NCBI GenBank assembly: GCA_902825985.1
Contig: CADEDC010000004.1
Location: forward strand, 6,686 to 70,685
Origin: an uncultured Acidobacteriota bacterium
GTDB taxonomy: Bacteria > Acidobacteriota > Vicinamibacteria > Vicinamibacterales > CAVVIG01
Length of the DNA: 64,000 nucleotides
Reading direction: 5' to 3'
A program made the translations under genes and the position numbers. Under the pieces are notes generated by a model, which worked only from the letters and a program-made list of their open reading frames with translations, was not told where the DNA came from and made no database searches. Below, piece by piece: positions 24,266-33,055 of this stretch. Each line of letters starts with the position of its first letter. Within the stretch, counting starts at the first letter, position 1.

Positions 24266-25189
24266 GTGAGTGCATCGCCGCCCGCAACCGGCCCGGCGTC
24301 GCCACCCGCCGGGCCGGGCGGGCCATCGCCATCGGCCGCCATCGCCTGCCTGCTCGTCGCCATGCTGTCGTTCCAGGCCGGCGCGTCGGTGGCCAAGCAG
24401 CTGTTTCCGGTCGTCGGCGCTGCGGGCACGACGGCGCTGCGCCTCGGCTTCTCGGCCGTCATCGTCACGCTGCTGCAGCGCCCCTGGCGCACCGTGCCGC
24501 CACGCAGCGCCTGGCCGGTCATCGGCATCTACGGCATCGCGCTGGGGACGATGAACTTCACGTTCTACATGGCCATCCGGACGATCCCGCTGGGCGTCGC
24601 CGTCGCGCTCGAGTTCACCGGTCCGCTGGTGGTCGCGTTCGCCGCGTCGCGACGGCGCGCCGACTTCGTCTGGATTGCCCTGGCCGCGGTCGGCGTCGGA
24701 TTCCTGCTGCCGATCGGGCCACAGTCGGGGCGCCTCGATCTCACCGGCGTCCTCTTCGGCCTGGCCGCCGGCCTGTGCTGGGCGCTGTACATCGTGTTCG
24801 GCCAGCGTGCCGGTCACGTGCACGGGGCGGCCGCCGCGACGTGGGGCCTGCTGATCGCCGCCCTCGTCGCGGTTCCGCCCGGCGTCGCGATGAGCGGCAT
24901 CAGCGGCCTGACGCCGCGAACGCTGGGGCTCGGCGTGCTCGTAGCGGTGCTGTCGAGCGCATTCCCGTACACGCTGGAAATGATCGGGTTGCGCCGCCTG
25001 ACGGCGCGCGCCTACGGCACGCTGATGAGCCTGGATCCGGCGCTGGCCGCCGTGACCGGCCTGCTGGTGCTCGGCGAACGGCTGACACCGGGTCAGTGGC
25101 TGGCGATTGGCGCCGTCACGACGGCATCGATCGGCGTCGTCAGCCACGAACGCCGCCGGGCGGACAGCGGCGCGCCGCCAGCCAGCTAG
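24266..25189 (+). CDS. EamA/DMT-family transporter, RhtA-like
   Basis: 307 residues with about ten membrane helices in two EamA repeats (about 20-145 and 165-295). The first repeat includes FQAGASVAKQLFPVVGAAGTTALRL and TIPLGVAVALEFTGPLVVA; the second ends DPALAAVTGLLVLGERLTPGQW. These features match the RhtA branch, exporters of threonine, homoserine or other small metabolites. GTG 24266 gives a Pro/Ala/Gly-rich N-terminal tail before helix 1; there is no ribosome site, but a TACGAT box 12 bases upstream fits a leaderless message. Its stop overlaps the convergent phosphoesterase stop on the palindrome CTAG. Confidence 0.87.
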   Translation: MSASPPATGPASPPAGPGGPSPSAAIACLLVAMLSFQAGASVAKQLFPVVGAAGTTALRLGFSAVIVTLLQRPWRTVPPRSAWPVIGIYGIALGTMNFTFYMAIRTIPLGVAVALEFTGPLVVAFAASRRRADFVWIALAAVGVGFLLPIGPQSGRLDLTGVLFGLAAGLCWALYIVFGQRAGHVHGAAAATWGLLIAALVAVPPGVAMSGISGLTPRTLGLGVLVAVLSSAFPYTLEMIGLRRLTARAYGTLMSLDPALAAVTGLLVLGERLTPGQWLAIGAVTTASIGVVSHERRRADSGAPPAS

Positions 25190-26886
25190 GTCGGTGGCAG
25201 GGGTGGGACGACGATGGCCGGTTCGATCGACGCCGGCGTGCTGGCTCGCGGATCATCCGGTTCGAGCTGGGCGTCTGTCGCGGCGGCATTCCGCACCGGC
25301 CGCCATCGGCGCGCCACGCGGTCGATCCCGATGGGGAAGATGCGCAGCCGTCCGTCCGGGCCGATGTGCAGCCGGAGGAAGTGCTTGTAGTCTTCGATGC
25401 GGAGCGCCGAGAACGCCTCGTTTGCGTGGCGGCCGAAGAGGTTGAGCGACACCAGCAGGTAGAGGCCCATGATGAGCGAGCCGACCACCCAGCCGCCGCC
25501 GAACAGCACGACGCCGGTGATCAGTGCCTCGATGAACGGGCGGCCGTCGACGACCGGCCACGCCGACGCCAACTGGCGGCCGAGCACCACGCCGCCCTCG
25601 AACAGCAGGTAGGCGGCCGCGAGGTGCGCCAGGCCGTGCGCGGTGCCACCGAGCCGTCTGTACCACTTCGAATGGGTGTCGGTGAAGAGCACGAAGCCGA
25701 GGACGATCAGCGTCGGTCCGAACACCAGACCCAGCCGGCCGGCGACCCACCACCAGCCGGCGAGCGCGTAAATCGACGCCGTCACCCAGCCGAACTTCGG
25801 ATTGATGATCGGGAACAGGACGTTGCGCCAGGTCAGGCGGCGCGAGATCGATTGCGAAGGAAACGTCGTGCGCAGGGTGAACTCGCCGGGCAGGTGATCG
25901 ACCTTCGGCGCGTGTGTCGGGTGGAGGAACGCCCCACCGCCGCCCGCCGTGATCTTCTGCGTCCCGTCGGCGTGGGCGTGGCGGCGATAGTGGTGGAGAT
26001 CGCCGGCCAGGTGTACCCACGTCCGGGCGCCGGCCCGTTCGAAGACCCGTTCGAGGTAGCGCAGGTTGTTGTCGTTCACCTCCGGGTCGAGGTCATGGTA
26101 GGCCTCGACGAACACCCAGTGCGGTTCGGCACAACAGAGGATGATGCGGTCGCCCTCGCGCATCGTGGCGGCGACGCGCTTGAAGTACTCGACCTGGAGC
26201 GCGTCGATGTCCGACCCGAGCTGGAAGTCGGTGCCGATCAGCCACCAGCGGCCGGGCAGCCGAATGGCGAAGTAGCTGCGCCGCTGCCGCGTCCGCCATC
26301 CCTGGAACCAGCGCCGGCTGCAGAACAGCCGGGTGAACGACACGAGGCTGTCGTACCAGTCGTGGTTGCCGGGCAGCGCGAAGACGTCCGGCTCGGGCGG
26401 CAGCGAGAAGTTGCGGGCGGTTTCGAACGGACGCACGAGCCGGTCCTGATAGTCGCGACGATTGGCGCTCGGATAGACCTGGTCGCCGCCGAAGATCAGC
26501 AGGCGCCCAGGCGGCGTGCTCACCGGCACACCGTGTTCGTCGCGTGCTTCGAGCGAGGCGCGCGTCAACCAGTAGGCGACGGAGTAGGTGGAGTTCCAGC
26601 CGTCGCCGGTATCGGCGACGTAGTCGATCCAGATGTCGTGACGTGGACGGCCGTGCTCGTCGACGGCGAAGTCGAAGTCGTCCTCTTGATCGGGTGTCGC
26701 CAGCGCTTCGAGCAGCCGGTAGTCGGAGTGGCGCCCGAACATGGTCGAGACGATGACGTCGAGGCCGGTCGAGATCAACGGCCCTGGATCGAACCAGCCG
26801 ACCATCGGCCGGCGGCGATCCGCCGCCGGGGGCGCCACCGGGGCCGGCACCACCGACTGGTCGCGCTCGGTGGTCGGGCCCGCCAC
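25186..26886 (-). CDS. Membrane-anchored metallophosphoesterase
   Basis: 566 residues. The N-terminal half (about 80-370) has calcineurin-like metallophosphoesterase motifs: LLIFGGDQVYP (GD), FALPGNHDWYDS (GNHD), AEPHW and HLAGDLHHYRRH (GDxHxY). The C-terminal part holds about four hydrophobic segments (about 385-520), then a soluble tail. It probably hydrolyses phosphoesters of nucleotides, lipids or proteins at the membrane. GTG 26886 is chosen because it overlaps the TAG stop of the upstream gene (TAGTGG), suggesting coupled translation; ATG 26805 is an alternative. The other end overlaps the EamA gene by four bases. Which side of the membrane the catalytic domain occupies is unclear; no signal peptide is seen. 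Confidence 0.85.
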   Translation of the reverse strand: MAGPTTERDQSVVPAPVAPPAADRRRPMVGWFDPGPLISTGLDVIVSTMFGRHSDYRLLEALATPDQEDDFDFAVDEHGRPRHDIWIDYVADTGDGWNSTYSVAYWLTRASLEARDEHGVPVSTPPGRLLIFGGDQVYPSANRRDYQDRLVRPFETARNFSLPPEPDVFALPGNHDWYDSLVSFTRLFCSRRWFQGWRTRQRRSYFAIRLPGRWWLIGTDFQLGSDIDALQVEYFKRVAATMREGDRIILCCAEPHWVFVEAYHDLDPEVNDNNLRYLERVFERAGARTWVHLAGDLHHYRRHAHADGTQKITAGGGGAFLHPTHAPKVDHLPGEFTLRTTFPSQSISRRLTWRNVLFPIINPKFGWVTASIYALAGWWWVAGRLGLVFGPTLIVLGFVLFTDTHSKWYRRLGGTAHGLAHLAAAYLLFEGGVVLGRQLASAWPVVDGRPFIEALITGVVLFGGGWVVGSLIMGLYLLVSLNLFGRHANEAFSALRIEDYKHFLRLHIGPDGRLRIFPIGIDRVARRWRPVRNAAATDAQLEPDDPRASTPASIEPAIVVPPLPPT

Positions 26887-27890
26887 TAGCGGGGGGCCGG
26901 GGCCGGGGCCGTCAGATCGCCCTGCGCCCGGGCGCCGCGCAGGACATTCACGATGCTGAAGTTGCCTTCGTGGCAGGCGTACTCGTACATGAGGCCCTCC
27001 GTCACGCCGCGGGCCGCCTGATTGGTGGTCAGCGGATACCGTGCCGTCCACGGCCGCGTGAACTGTGACGCATCGGTCCACGTGAATTCGTAGTCCATCG
27101 TCTCGGCGTCGATGCGCCGGAATCGCTCCACGACCTTCAAGGTCGACCGCGCACCGCGCCACGAGGTCGCCCACCAGTAGCGGCCGCGATCGAGGAAGTT
27201 CTCGGTTTCGACGACGAGCGTATCGCCCTCCCAGCGGCCGCGCGACTCACCGAGCCACTGCGGCGCCACGCGCGGACGATCGTCGAGCGGTATCAGGCGG
27301 AAATCGTGGAACATCTCGGCCTGGATGCCGACGTACTGCGGCGTCTGGACGATCAGCACGTTGTTGTTGTATCCGGTGTGGAATGGCAGCGGCAGTCCGT
27401 CGGTCAGGCAGCGCTCGCCGGTGTCGAAGTCTTCCGGGTTGTCGCGAGCCCCACGGCCATAGTGATCGGCCGCCCGCTGTGACGCCTGGCGGCCGTCCGG
27501 CGTGAATGGCAGCCTGCCGTCCGGCGGATCGACGATGAGCGAGGTCCGGAGGTCGGGCACCACGGCCGCCGCCGGATCGAACCAGACCTGGTTGTACGTG
27601 CCCGGATCGCCGGAGCCGACCACCGGCTCCTGGGCCGCCTGGGCGCGGGCATTGGCTTCCAGCGACTTCGCCTCGTCGGCGGTCAGCGTGGCCCGGCCGT
27701 TGAAGCGGGCCGGCCGCTCGAGCGGCGTGATGGTGGAGCCGGTCCACTGCCCGTGCAGGTCTGGGGCCCCCCACGGGGTCCGCGGCGGCGTGGATCGGGT
27801 GGCCGTCGTCCCGGGCGGCGTCGCCGAATCCTGCGCGAACACCGGACCCGCGAGACCGAGCGCGATGATCGCTGCTGTGACTGCTTTCAC
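26886..27890 (-). CDS. Uncharacterised secreted protein
   Basis: 334 residues with a signal peptide (about 1-20, GLAGPVFAQDS). The mature chain shows no motif I can tie to an enzyme. Recognisable blocks include PWGAPDLHGQWTGSTITPLE, GERCLTDGLPLPFH, LDDRPRVAPQWLGESRGRWEGDTLVVET and YEYACHEGNFSI, which I recall from a family that recurs in many copies in Acidobacteriota genomes without known function. Two cysteines sit in the GERCL and YACHE blocks. GGAGGG precedes GTG 27890. Its stop overlaps the start of the phosphoesterase gene, so the two are likely co-expressed. A ligand-binding beta-sandwich is possible but not shown. Confidence 0.75.
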   Translation of the reverse strand: MKAVTAAIIALGLAGPVFAQDSATPPGTTATRSTPPRTPWGAPDLHGQWTGSTITPLERPARFNGRATLTADEAKSLEANARAQAAQEPVVGSGDPGTYNQVWFDPAAAVVPDLRTSLIVDPPDGRLPFTPDGRQASQRAADHYGRGARDNPEDFDTGERCLTDGLPLPFHTGYNNNVLIVQTPQYVGIQAEMFHDFRLIPLDDRPRVAPQWLGESRGRWEGDTLVVETENFLDRGRYWWATSWRGARSTLKVVERFRRIDAETMDYEFTWTDASQFTRPWTARYPLTTNQAARGVTEGLMYEYACHEGNFSIVNVLRGARAQGDLTAPAPAPR

Positions 27891-28070
27891 GGTTGCCCTC
27901 CTGCGCCGGCGATTGTGAATCAGGTCCGGCGGTCCGGCAAGTACCGTGATTTTGCGGCAGCCGGTGGCGCGGGCAGCCATGGCCCAGTTGCGTCGCGGCG
28001 GGGCCCGGTCGACGCCGCCGGGCGGCGGCACGATGGTCGTCACCCGGCAGACGGTCGGGCGGCGGCGGAA

Positions 28071-28520
28071 TCAGTCCGCGACGTCCTGTCGTTCCGGCGT
28101 CGTCCGGACGAACCAGACGAGCGTGACCGTGCCGATCAGGCCGAGGGCGAAGGTCGCGATCTGCGCGGCGGTGCCGACGCGCGAGAGCGCGATGACCGAC
28201 AGCGAGACGCCGGTCCACATCGACGCCAGGGCGAGAATTTTCGTCCGCCTGGCCATGCCGCCGGTCTCGTGGAATCGCCGCAGGCTCGGACCGAACCACC
28301 GGTTCCGGTGCAGCCACGCGTCAAGGGATGGAGAACTGCGCGCGAACAGGTACGACGCGATGATCAGGAAGACGGTGGTCGGCATGCCGGGGACGACGGC
28401 GCCGATGGCCCCGAGCGCGACCGAGACACATCCGCCGCACACGAACACCAGGCGGCCTGGGCCGCGCCTCACCGCGATGTCGTTCGGTTCCCGCCGCGCC
28501 GTCGCCACGAAACTCATCAT
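28071..28520 (-). CDS. DUF454 (YbaN-like) inner-membrane protein
   Basis: 149 residues. Hydrophobic segments at about 25-45, 45-65 and 100-140 surround the family pattern IGAVVPGMPTTVFLIIASYL followed by FARSSPSLDAWLHRNRWFG and RRTKILAL. This is the DUF454/YbaN family of small membrane proteins of unknown role. The start is one of two adjacent ATG codons (28520 or 28517); there is no good ribosome site. It lies 62 bases downstream of the SMP-30 gene on the same strand. Confidence 0.85.
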   Translation of the reverse strand: MMSFVATARREPNDIAVRRGPGRLVFVCGGCVSVALGAIGAVVPGMPTTVFLIIASYLFARSSPSLDAWLHRNRWFGPSLRRFHETGGMARRTKILALASMWTGVSLSVIALSRVGTAAQIATFALGLIGTVTLVWFVRTTPERQDVAD

Positions 28521-28582
28521 CCCACAGGATCCGGCTGGGTAATCGGCAGGTGCGGCGACAGCCGCACCCCGCATACGACGGT

Positions 28583-29542
28583 CTAGGTTTGAAAGTTGAG
28601 CTTGTGGCCGGCCGTCGGCCAGCGGTCGATGGCGACCACGCGGCCGGTGCCGCTGAGCGTGACGTAGAGCGTCCGCAGATCGCTGCCACCAAAGCAGGCG
28701 TTGGTGACCAGCAGATCCGGCAACGGCGTGTGCGCGAGGCTCCGGCCATCCGGCGACACCGAGGTGATGCCGCCATGCAACAGCGTCGCGACGACGACGT
28801 TGCCGTCGCGATCGACGCACAGCGAGTCGAGCATCGCGGGGGCGGCAGGCGGCACGCCGGGTACCGTGGTGACATAGCGGCGGCCGGTCACCTGTCCCGG
28901 ACCGGCCAGCGGAAAGGCCCAGACACGCGCGGTGGACGTTTCGGCAACGTAGAGCTCGCGGCCATCCGGGCTGAGGCCGATGCCGTTCGGACTGTCCAGC
29001 GGAAAGACGATTTCCCTGATCGTCCTTCCGTCGGACGTCGCGAAGAACACGCCGCCGCGATCGTGGTCACGGGCGCGGGTCTTGCCGAGGTCGGTGAAAT
29101 AGAAATTGCCGTCGGCGTCGAAGACCAGGTCGTTCGGGCCGCGCAGCGGTCGGCCGTCACACTCGCGATAGAGGGTCGTGACCTCGCCCGCGAGCGTCAC
29201 CCGCTGGATCTGTCCGCCGCTGTAGGTGTCGGGTTGCTCCCCGGGCAGCACGTAGGTATCGGTGCCGATGGTCCGCTCGTGCCACGAGAAGCCGCCATTC
29301 TGCGTCACGTAGATGGCGCCATCCGGTCCGAGCGCCGCGCCGTTCGGGCCGCCGCCGGTTTCGGCGATTGTCGCACGCGAGCCGTCTCGTGCCAGACGCG
29401 TGACCACCCCGGTGCGAATCTCGACGACCGCAAGGTCGCCGCCCGGCAGCTCGAGCGGCCCCTCGGGGAACGCCAGTCCCTCGGCAACGACGCGAAATGG
29501 CAGCGGCACGGAGGTGTAGGCGGGAAACGGTGACTGTGACAT
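28583..29542 (-). CDS. SMP-30/gluconolactonase-family hydrolase
   Basis: 319 residues forming a predicted six-bladed propeller. Metal and catalytic elements of the SMP-30/LRE family are visible: GLAFPEGPLELPGGDLAVVE (Glu), GGGPNGAALGPDGAIYVTQN, RGPNDLVFDADGNFYFTD (Asn) and SPNGIGLSPDGRELYVAE (Asp). Members open lactones such as gluconolactone with a bound divalent cation. No signal peptide, so cytoplasmic. CAGGAG lies before ATG 29542. It has no sugar-catabolic neighbour, so the lactone is unknown. Confidence 0.85.
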   Translation of the reverse strand: MSQSPFPAYTSVPLPFRVVAEGLAFPEGPLELPGGDLAVVEIRTGVVTRLARDGSRATIAETGGGPNGAALGPDGAIYVTQNGGFSWHERTIGTDTYVLPGEQPDTYSGGQIQRVTLAGEVTTLYRECDGRPLRGPNDLVFDADGNFYFTDLGKTRARDHDRGGVFFATSDGRTIREIVFPLDSPNGIGLSPDGRELYVAETSTARVWAFPLAGPGQVTGRRYVTTVPGVPPAAPAMLDSLCVDRDGNVVVATLLHGGITSVSPDGRSLAHTPLPDLLVTNACFGGSDLRTLYVTLSGTGRVVAIDRWPTAGHKLNFQT

Positions 29543-29623
29543 GGCGCTCCTGCGGGCGCGCACATCCTACCGCACCTCTGGCACCCGGCGGTCGACCGGC
29601 CCGCCCGCAGCCAGGCCGCGTGG

Positions 29624-29629
29624 CAGAAT
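29624..29629 (+). promoter_or_regulatory. Candidate -10 box, leaderless HipA-like transcript
   Basis: CAGAAT begins exactly 12 bases before GTG 29636; no ribosome site intervenes. Fits leaderless expression of the kinase/DUF3037 pair. Confidence 0.35.
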
Positions 29630-29635
29630 ACAGCG

Positions 29636-30415
29636 GTGCCCGGCCTCCGGACCGTGACCGTCACCCGTTACGTCACGCCGCTTCGCGAAGGTGGCTCGCT
29701 GCCGGCCCTCGTCGAGGCCGACGACGATGGTCTGTACGTGCTGAAGTTCCGCGCGACCGGCCACGGCGCCAGGGCGCTGGTGGCCGAGCTCGTCGCCGGC
29801 GAAATCGCCAGGACGCTGGGCCTGCCGGTGCCCGAGATCGTGTTCGCCGGGCTCGATCTCGACCTGTCGCGCACCGAGCCGGACCCCGAGATTCATGCGC
29901 TGATGCACGACAGCGCCGGCCTGAACCTCGCCATCGACTACCTGCCCGGGGCGTTCAACTTCGACCCGCTCGTCCACGCCATCACGCCCGACCTCGCGTC
30001 CCGGATCGTCTGGTTCGACGCGCTCGTCTCGAACGTCGACCGGACGGCGCGGAACACGAACATGCTGCTGTGGCACAAGGCGCCGTGGCTCATCGACCAC
30101 GGGTCGTCGCTCTACTTCCATCACGCGCCGGGCTGGGAATCGGACGGCACCAGGCCACGCGCCGCGTTCGAGGCCATCCGCGATCACGTGCTGCTCGGTC
30201 ACGCACCGTTGATCCGCGACGTCGACGAAGCCCTTGCGGCCCGGCTCACGCCGGCGGCCATCGATGGCATCCTGGCGGACATTCCGGATGCCTGGCTCCT
30301 CGAGCGCACGGCGGACGTCGGCGCCGCGACGATACGCGACGGTTATCGGCGGTACCTGCTGAACCGGCTCGAGGCGCCGCGACCGTTCGTCGAGGAGGCG
30401 GCGAATGCCCGCTGA
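29636..30415 (+). CDS. HipA-like kinase (HipA_2 type)
   Basis: 259 residues. It resembles the compact HipA-like kinase family. An ATP-contacting Lys is likely in DGLYVLKFRATGHGARAL (Lys 37). The catalytic loop is probably WFDALVSNVDRTARNTNML (Asp 135, Asn 140/142) and the metal-binding Asp is in WLIDHGSSLYF (Asp 154), echoing the NxDxHxxN and DF/DH motifs of HipA. There is no HipB-like repressor; instead a DUF3037 gene overlaps the 3' end by 11 bases. HipA phosphorylates tRNA synthetases and causes dormancy; whether this smaller family does so is unknown. GTG start, leaderless-looking. Confidence 0.8.
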   Translation: MPGLRTVTVTRYVTPLREGGSLPALVEADDDGLYVLKFRATGHGARALVAELVAGEIARTLGLPVPEIVFAGLDLDLSRTEPDPEIHALMHDSAGLNLAIDYLPGAFNFDPLVHAITPDLASRIVWFDALVSNVDRTARNTNMLLWHKAPWLIDHGSSLYFHHAPGWESDGTRPRAAFEAIRDHVLLGHAPLIRDVDEALAARLTPAAIDGILADIPDAWLLERTADVGAATIRDGYRRYLLNRLEAPRPFVEEAANAR

Positions 30416-30809
30416 CTACACGTACGACTACGCCGTCATCCGCGTGGTGCCGCGTGTCGATCGAGGCGAGCGGATCAATGCCGGCGTCATTCTGTCGTGC
30501 GCCGACACCGATTTCCTCGACGCACGGGTCGAACTGGATGAGGCGGCGCTCCTCGCGCTCGACCCGAGCGCCGACCTCGCGGAGGTGCGCGCGAACCTCG
30601 ATCTGATTCGCCGGATCTGCCGCGGTGGATCGGACACCGGCCCGGTAGGCGCACTGCCGCCACGCGGCCGATTCCGCTGGCTCGTCTCGCCGCGCAGCAC
30701 GATCATCCAACCGTCGCCGATCCACACCGGGCGCACCACCGATCCGGCGGCGTGTCTCGACCATCTGATGGCGCGTCTGGTCACGCGTCGCGCACCTAGT
30801 CGAACGTGA
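30405..30809 (+). CDS. DUF3037 protein paired with HipA-like kinase
   Basis: 134 residues. The pattern YTYDYAVIRVVPRVDRGERI, NAGVILSCADTDFLDARVEL and the C-terminal LVSPRSTIIQPSPIHTG fits DUF3037, a small family without known function. ATG 30405 lies inside the 3' end of the HipA-like gene (11-base overlap), implying coupled translation and a shared role. It could be a regulator, antidote or substrate of the kinase. The 3' end overlaps the convergent outer-membrane gene by 14 bases. Confidence 0.82.
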   Translation: MPADYTYDYAVIRVVPRVDRGERINAGVILSCADTDFLDARVELDEAALLALDPSADLAEVRANLDLIRRICRGGSDTGPVGALPPRGRFRWLVSPRSTIIQPSPIHTGRTTDPAACLDHLMARLVTRRAPSRT

Positions 30810-31434
30810 TGTCGAGGTGGAGCATCGCCTGGATGCCCAGCAGCGGCGGCTCGATGCCGGACGAGGCGGCGCTGCCGAACGTCGCGCGCCACCGTCCCTC
30901 TGGACGAAATGCGACACGGTCGTTCACGGCGATGCGGAGACCGCCGTGCAGATCGAACGCCGGGCGCGTCAGGCTCCAGGCCTGGCGCTCGTCGGGTCCG
31001 GCCACCGGGAACCCGCCGGGGCCCGGAAGTGTGGTGCGCCACGTCAGCACCCCGGTCGACCGCAGGAGACCGAGGCCGGCGCCGGCCGTGGGGCGCACCG
31101 CGGCATCGGGACCTCTGAACAGGTAGGTGGCGCGGCCGAACACGCCGACCAGGTCACCGTCCGCCCGCAGGTAGCCGGAGTCGCGAACGTGCCTCGTCCA
31201 GTCGACGTCCGCCGCCAGTCGCAGGCGGCCGACGACGACGGTCGCCACGCCACCGGCGAGCGGCGCCCCGCGCCCCAGGTTGGTTTCGTCGTCCCACAGC
31301 GCGCCCCACCCTGCTCCGAGGCTGAGGTCCATCGGCACCGACGGTGCGGTCTGTGCCTCCGCCGACGCCGTGACCCAGCCCACCAGGAACAACCCCGCCG
31401 CCAGCCCGCTCGCCCACCGTTTCAGTGCGTTCAT
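30796..31434 (-). CDS. Putative outer-membrane beta-barrel protein
   Basis: 212 residues: signal peptide (about 1-27, ending ASAEAQ), then alternating strands such as MDLSLGAGWGALWDDE, GVATVVVGRLRLAADVDW, VFGRATYLFRG, FDLHGGLRIAVNDRVAFRPEGRWR and a C-terminal strand MLHLDITFD ending in an aromatic-X pattern. About eight strands are expected, like small OmpA/OmpW-type barrels. AGGAG lies eight bases before ATG 31434 (a GTG one codon upstream is also possible). Function unknown; the fold call is from pattern only. Confidence 0.65.
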   Translation of the reverse strand: MNALKRWASGLAAGLFLVGWVTASAEAQTAPSVPMDLSLGAGWGALWDDETNLGRGAPLAGGVATVVVGRLRLAADVDWTRHVRDSGYLRADGDLVGVFGRATYLFRGPDAAVRPTAGAGLGLLRSTGVLTWRTTLPGPGGFPVAGPDERQAWSLTRPAFDLHGGLRIAVNDRVAFRPEGRWRATFGSAASSGIEPPLLGIQAMLHLDITFD

Positions 31435-31539
31435 CACATCCGCTCCTGGCAGGGAATGCGCAATCGCGGGGCCGGCCGGCTCACCGAGGGCAGCGGCGTT
31501 GGGAAGACCGACCGATGCTGCTACGCTGCCGGAGTCACC

Positions 31540-32916
31540 TCAGAAGTGCTTGAGGGCGACCTTCCCGATCGGGAACACGTTGAAACCGACGTCGAACAGC
31601 GCCCGGTGGTCGAGGATGTTGCGACCGTCGAACAGGAAGGCCGGCTTCTCCATCGCCGCATAGATTCGGTTGTAGTCGAGCGTCCGGTACTCGGACCATT
31701 CCGTCATGATGGCGATGGCGTGCGCCCCGGCCGCCGCCTTGTACGGATCGTCCTCGAACTCGACCTGCCCCGTCACATCTTCCAGATCGCGTCTCGCGTT
31801 CGCGAGCGCCTTCGGATCGCTGATGACGACGTGTGCGCGTTCGGCGAGCAGACCGCGGGCCACCGCGTCGGCCGGTGACTCGCGCGTATCGCCGGTGTCC
31901 GCCTTGAAGGCGAAGCCGAGCAGCGCGATCCGCTTTCCGGCGACCGTGTTGAACATGTTGGTCAGCATCGTGCGGACGAAGCGGGCTTCCTGCCACTCGT
32001 TCATGCGCACGACCGACTCCCAGTAGTCGGCCACCTCGTGCAAGCCGTAGCTCTCCGCGATGTAGACGAGGTTCAGGATGTCCTTCTTGAAGCACGAACC
32101 GCCGAAACCGACGCTTGCCTTGAGGAACTTCGGGCCGATGCGCGAGTCGGTGCCGATGGCGTGGGCCACCTCGTCGATGTCCGCTTCGGTCTTCTCGCAC
32201 AGGGCCGACATCGCGTTGATGGACGAGATGCGCTGTGCGAGAAAGGCGTTCGCCGTCAGCTTGGACAGCTCGGCGCTCCAGACGTTCGCTTCGAGGACGC
32301 GCTCGCGCGGCACCCAGGTGGCATAGATGTCGGCGACGGCGCGGCGCGCCGCGATGCCGCCTGGTGTCTCCTCCGACCCGATGAGCACGCGGTCGGGAAG
32401 CTCGAGGTCGCGTACCGCCGTGCCTTCCGCCAGGAACTCGGGATTCGACAGCACCTCGAAGCGAATGCCGCGGCTGTTCGAGTTGAGGATGCGGGCCATC
32501 GCATCGGCGGTGCGCACCGGCAGCGTCGACTTCTCGACGACGATCTTGCCGCGCTCGGAATTGGCGAGGATCTCGCGCGCCGTCTTCTCCCAGTACTGCA
32601 GGTCGGCCGCCTTGCCTGCTCCCTCCCCGAACGCCTTGGTCGGGGTGTTCACCGACACGAAGATGATGTCCGCCTCGCGGATGCCGGCCGCCACGTCGGT
32701 GGTGAAGAAGAGGTTCCGGCCGCGCGCGCGGCCGACGACCAGGTCCAGACCGGGTTCGTAGATCGGCAGATCGTTGCTGTTCCAGGCGTCGATCCGCTGC
32801 CGATTGATGTCGGTCACCGTGACCTTGACATGCGGGCAGCGGTCGGCAATCACCGCCATCGTCGGGCCGCCGACGTACCCGGCGCCGATGCAGAGGATTC
32901 GCGTGTCGAAGCTCAT
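31540..32916 (-). CDS. ugd: UDP-glucose 6-dehydrogenase, eukaryote-like
   Basis: 458 residues. NAD-binding GAGYVG (11-16), the STLPVRTADAM segment, the catalytic Lys region ELSKLTANAFLAQRISSINA and the catalytic Cys 275 in GFGGSCFKKDI. It oxidises UDP-glucose twice to UDP-glucuronate, used for capsule, exopolysaccharide or lipid A sugars. The sequence is close in length and spacing to animal UGDH (DINRQRIDAWNSNDLPIYEPGL), unlike the shorter enteric enzymes. A TAAGAT box about 15 bases before the ATG may be its -10. No polysaccharide cluster is adjacent; a GT-C gene lies 4 kb away. Confidence 0.93.
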   Translation of the reverse strand: MSFDTRILCIGAGYVGGPTMAVIADRCPHVKVTVTDINRQRIDAWNSNDLPIYEPGLDLVVGRARGRNLFFTTDVAAGIREADIIFVSVNTPTKAFGEGAGKAADLQYWEKTAREILANSERGKIVVEKSTLPVRTADAMARILNSNSRGIRFEVLSNPEFLAEGTAVRDLELPDRVLIGSEETPGGIAARRAVADIYATWVPRERVLEANVWSAELSKLTANAFLAQRISSINAMSALCEKTEADIDEVAHAIGTDSRIGPKFLKASVGFGGSCFKKDILNLVYIAESYGLHEVADYWESVVRMNEWQEARFVRTMLTNMFNTVAGKRIALLGFAFKADTGDTRESPADAVARGLLAERAHVVISDPKALANARRDLEDVTGQVEFEDDPYKAAAGAHAIAIMTEWSEYRTLDYNRIYAAMEKPAFLFDGRNILDHRALFDVGFNVFPIGKVALKHF

Positions 32917-33055
32917 GTGTTTCCCATCTTATTGCGATCGCGGTGCAACGGGCGACACCCTCGTCGCACTAACGACCGTTCGCTTCACGGCTCTGCGTCG
33001 TTATTCAGGGCAGCGGTGAGCAACGACCCGGCACGACACGGCCCTGGGGACAGTC

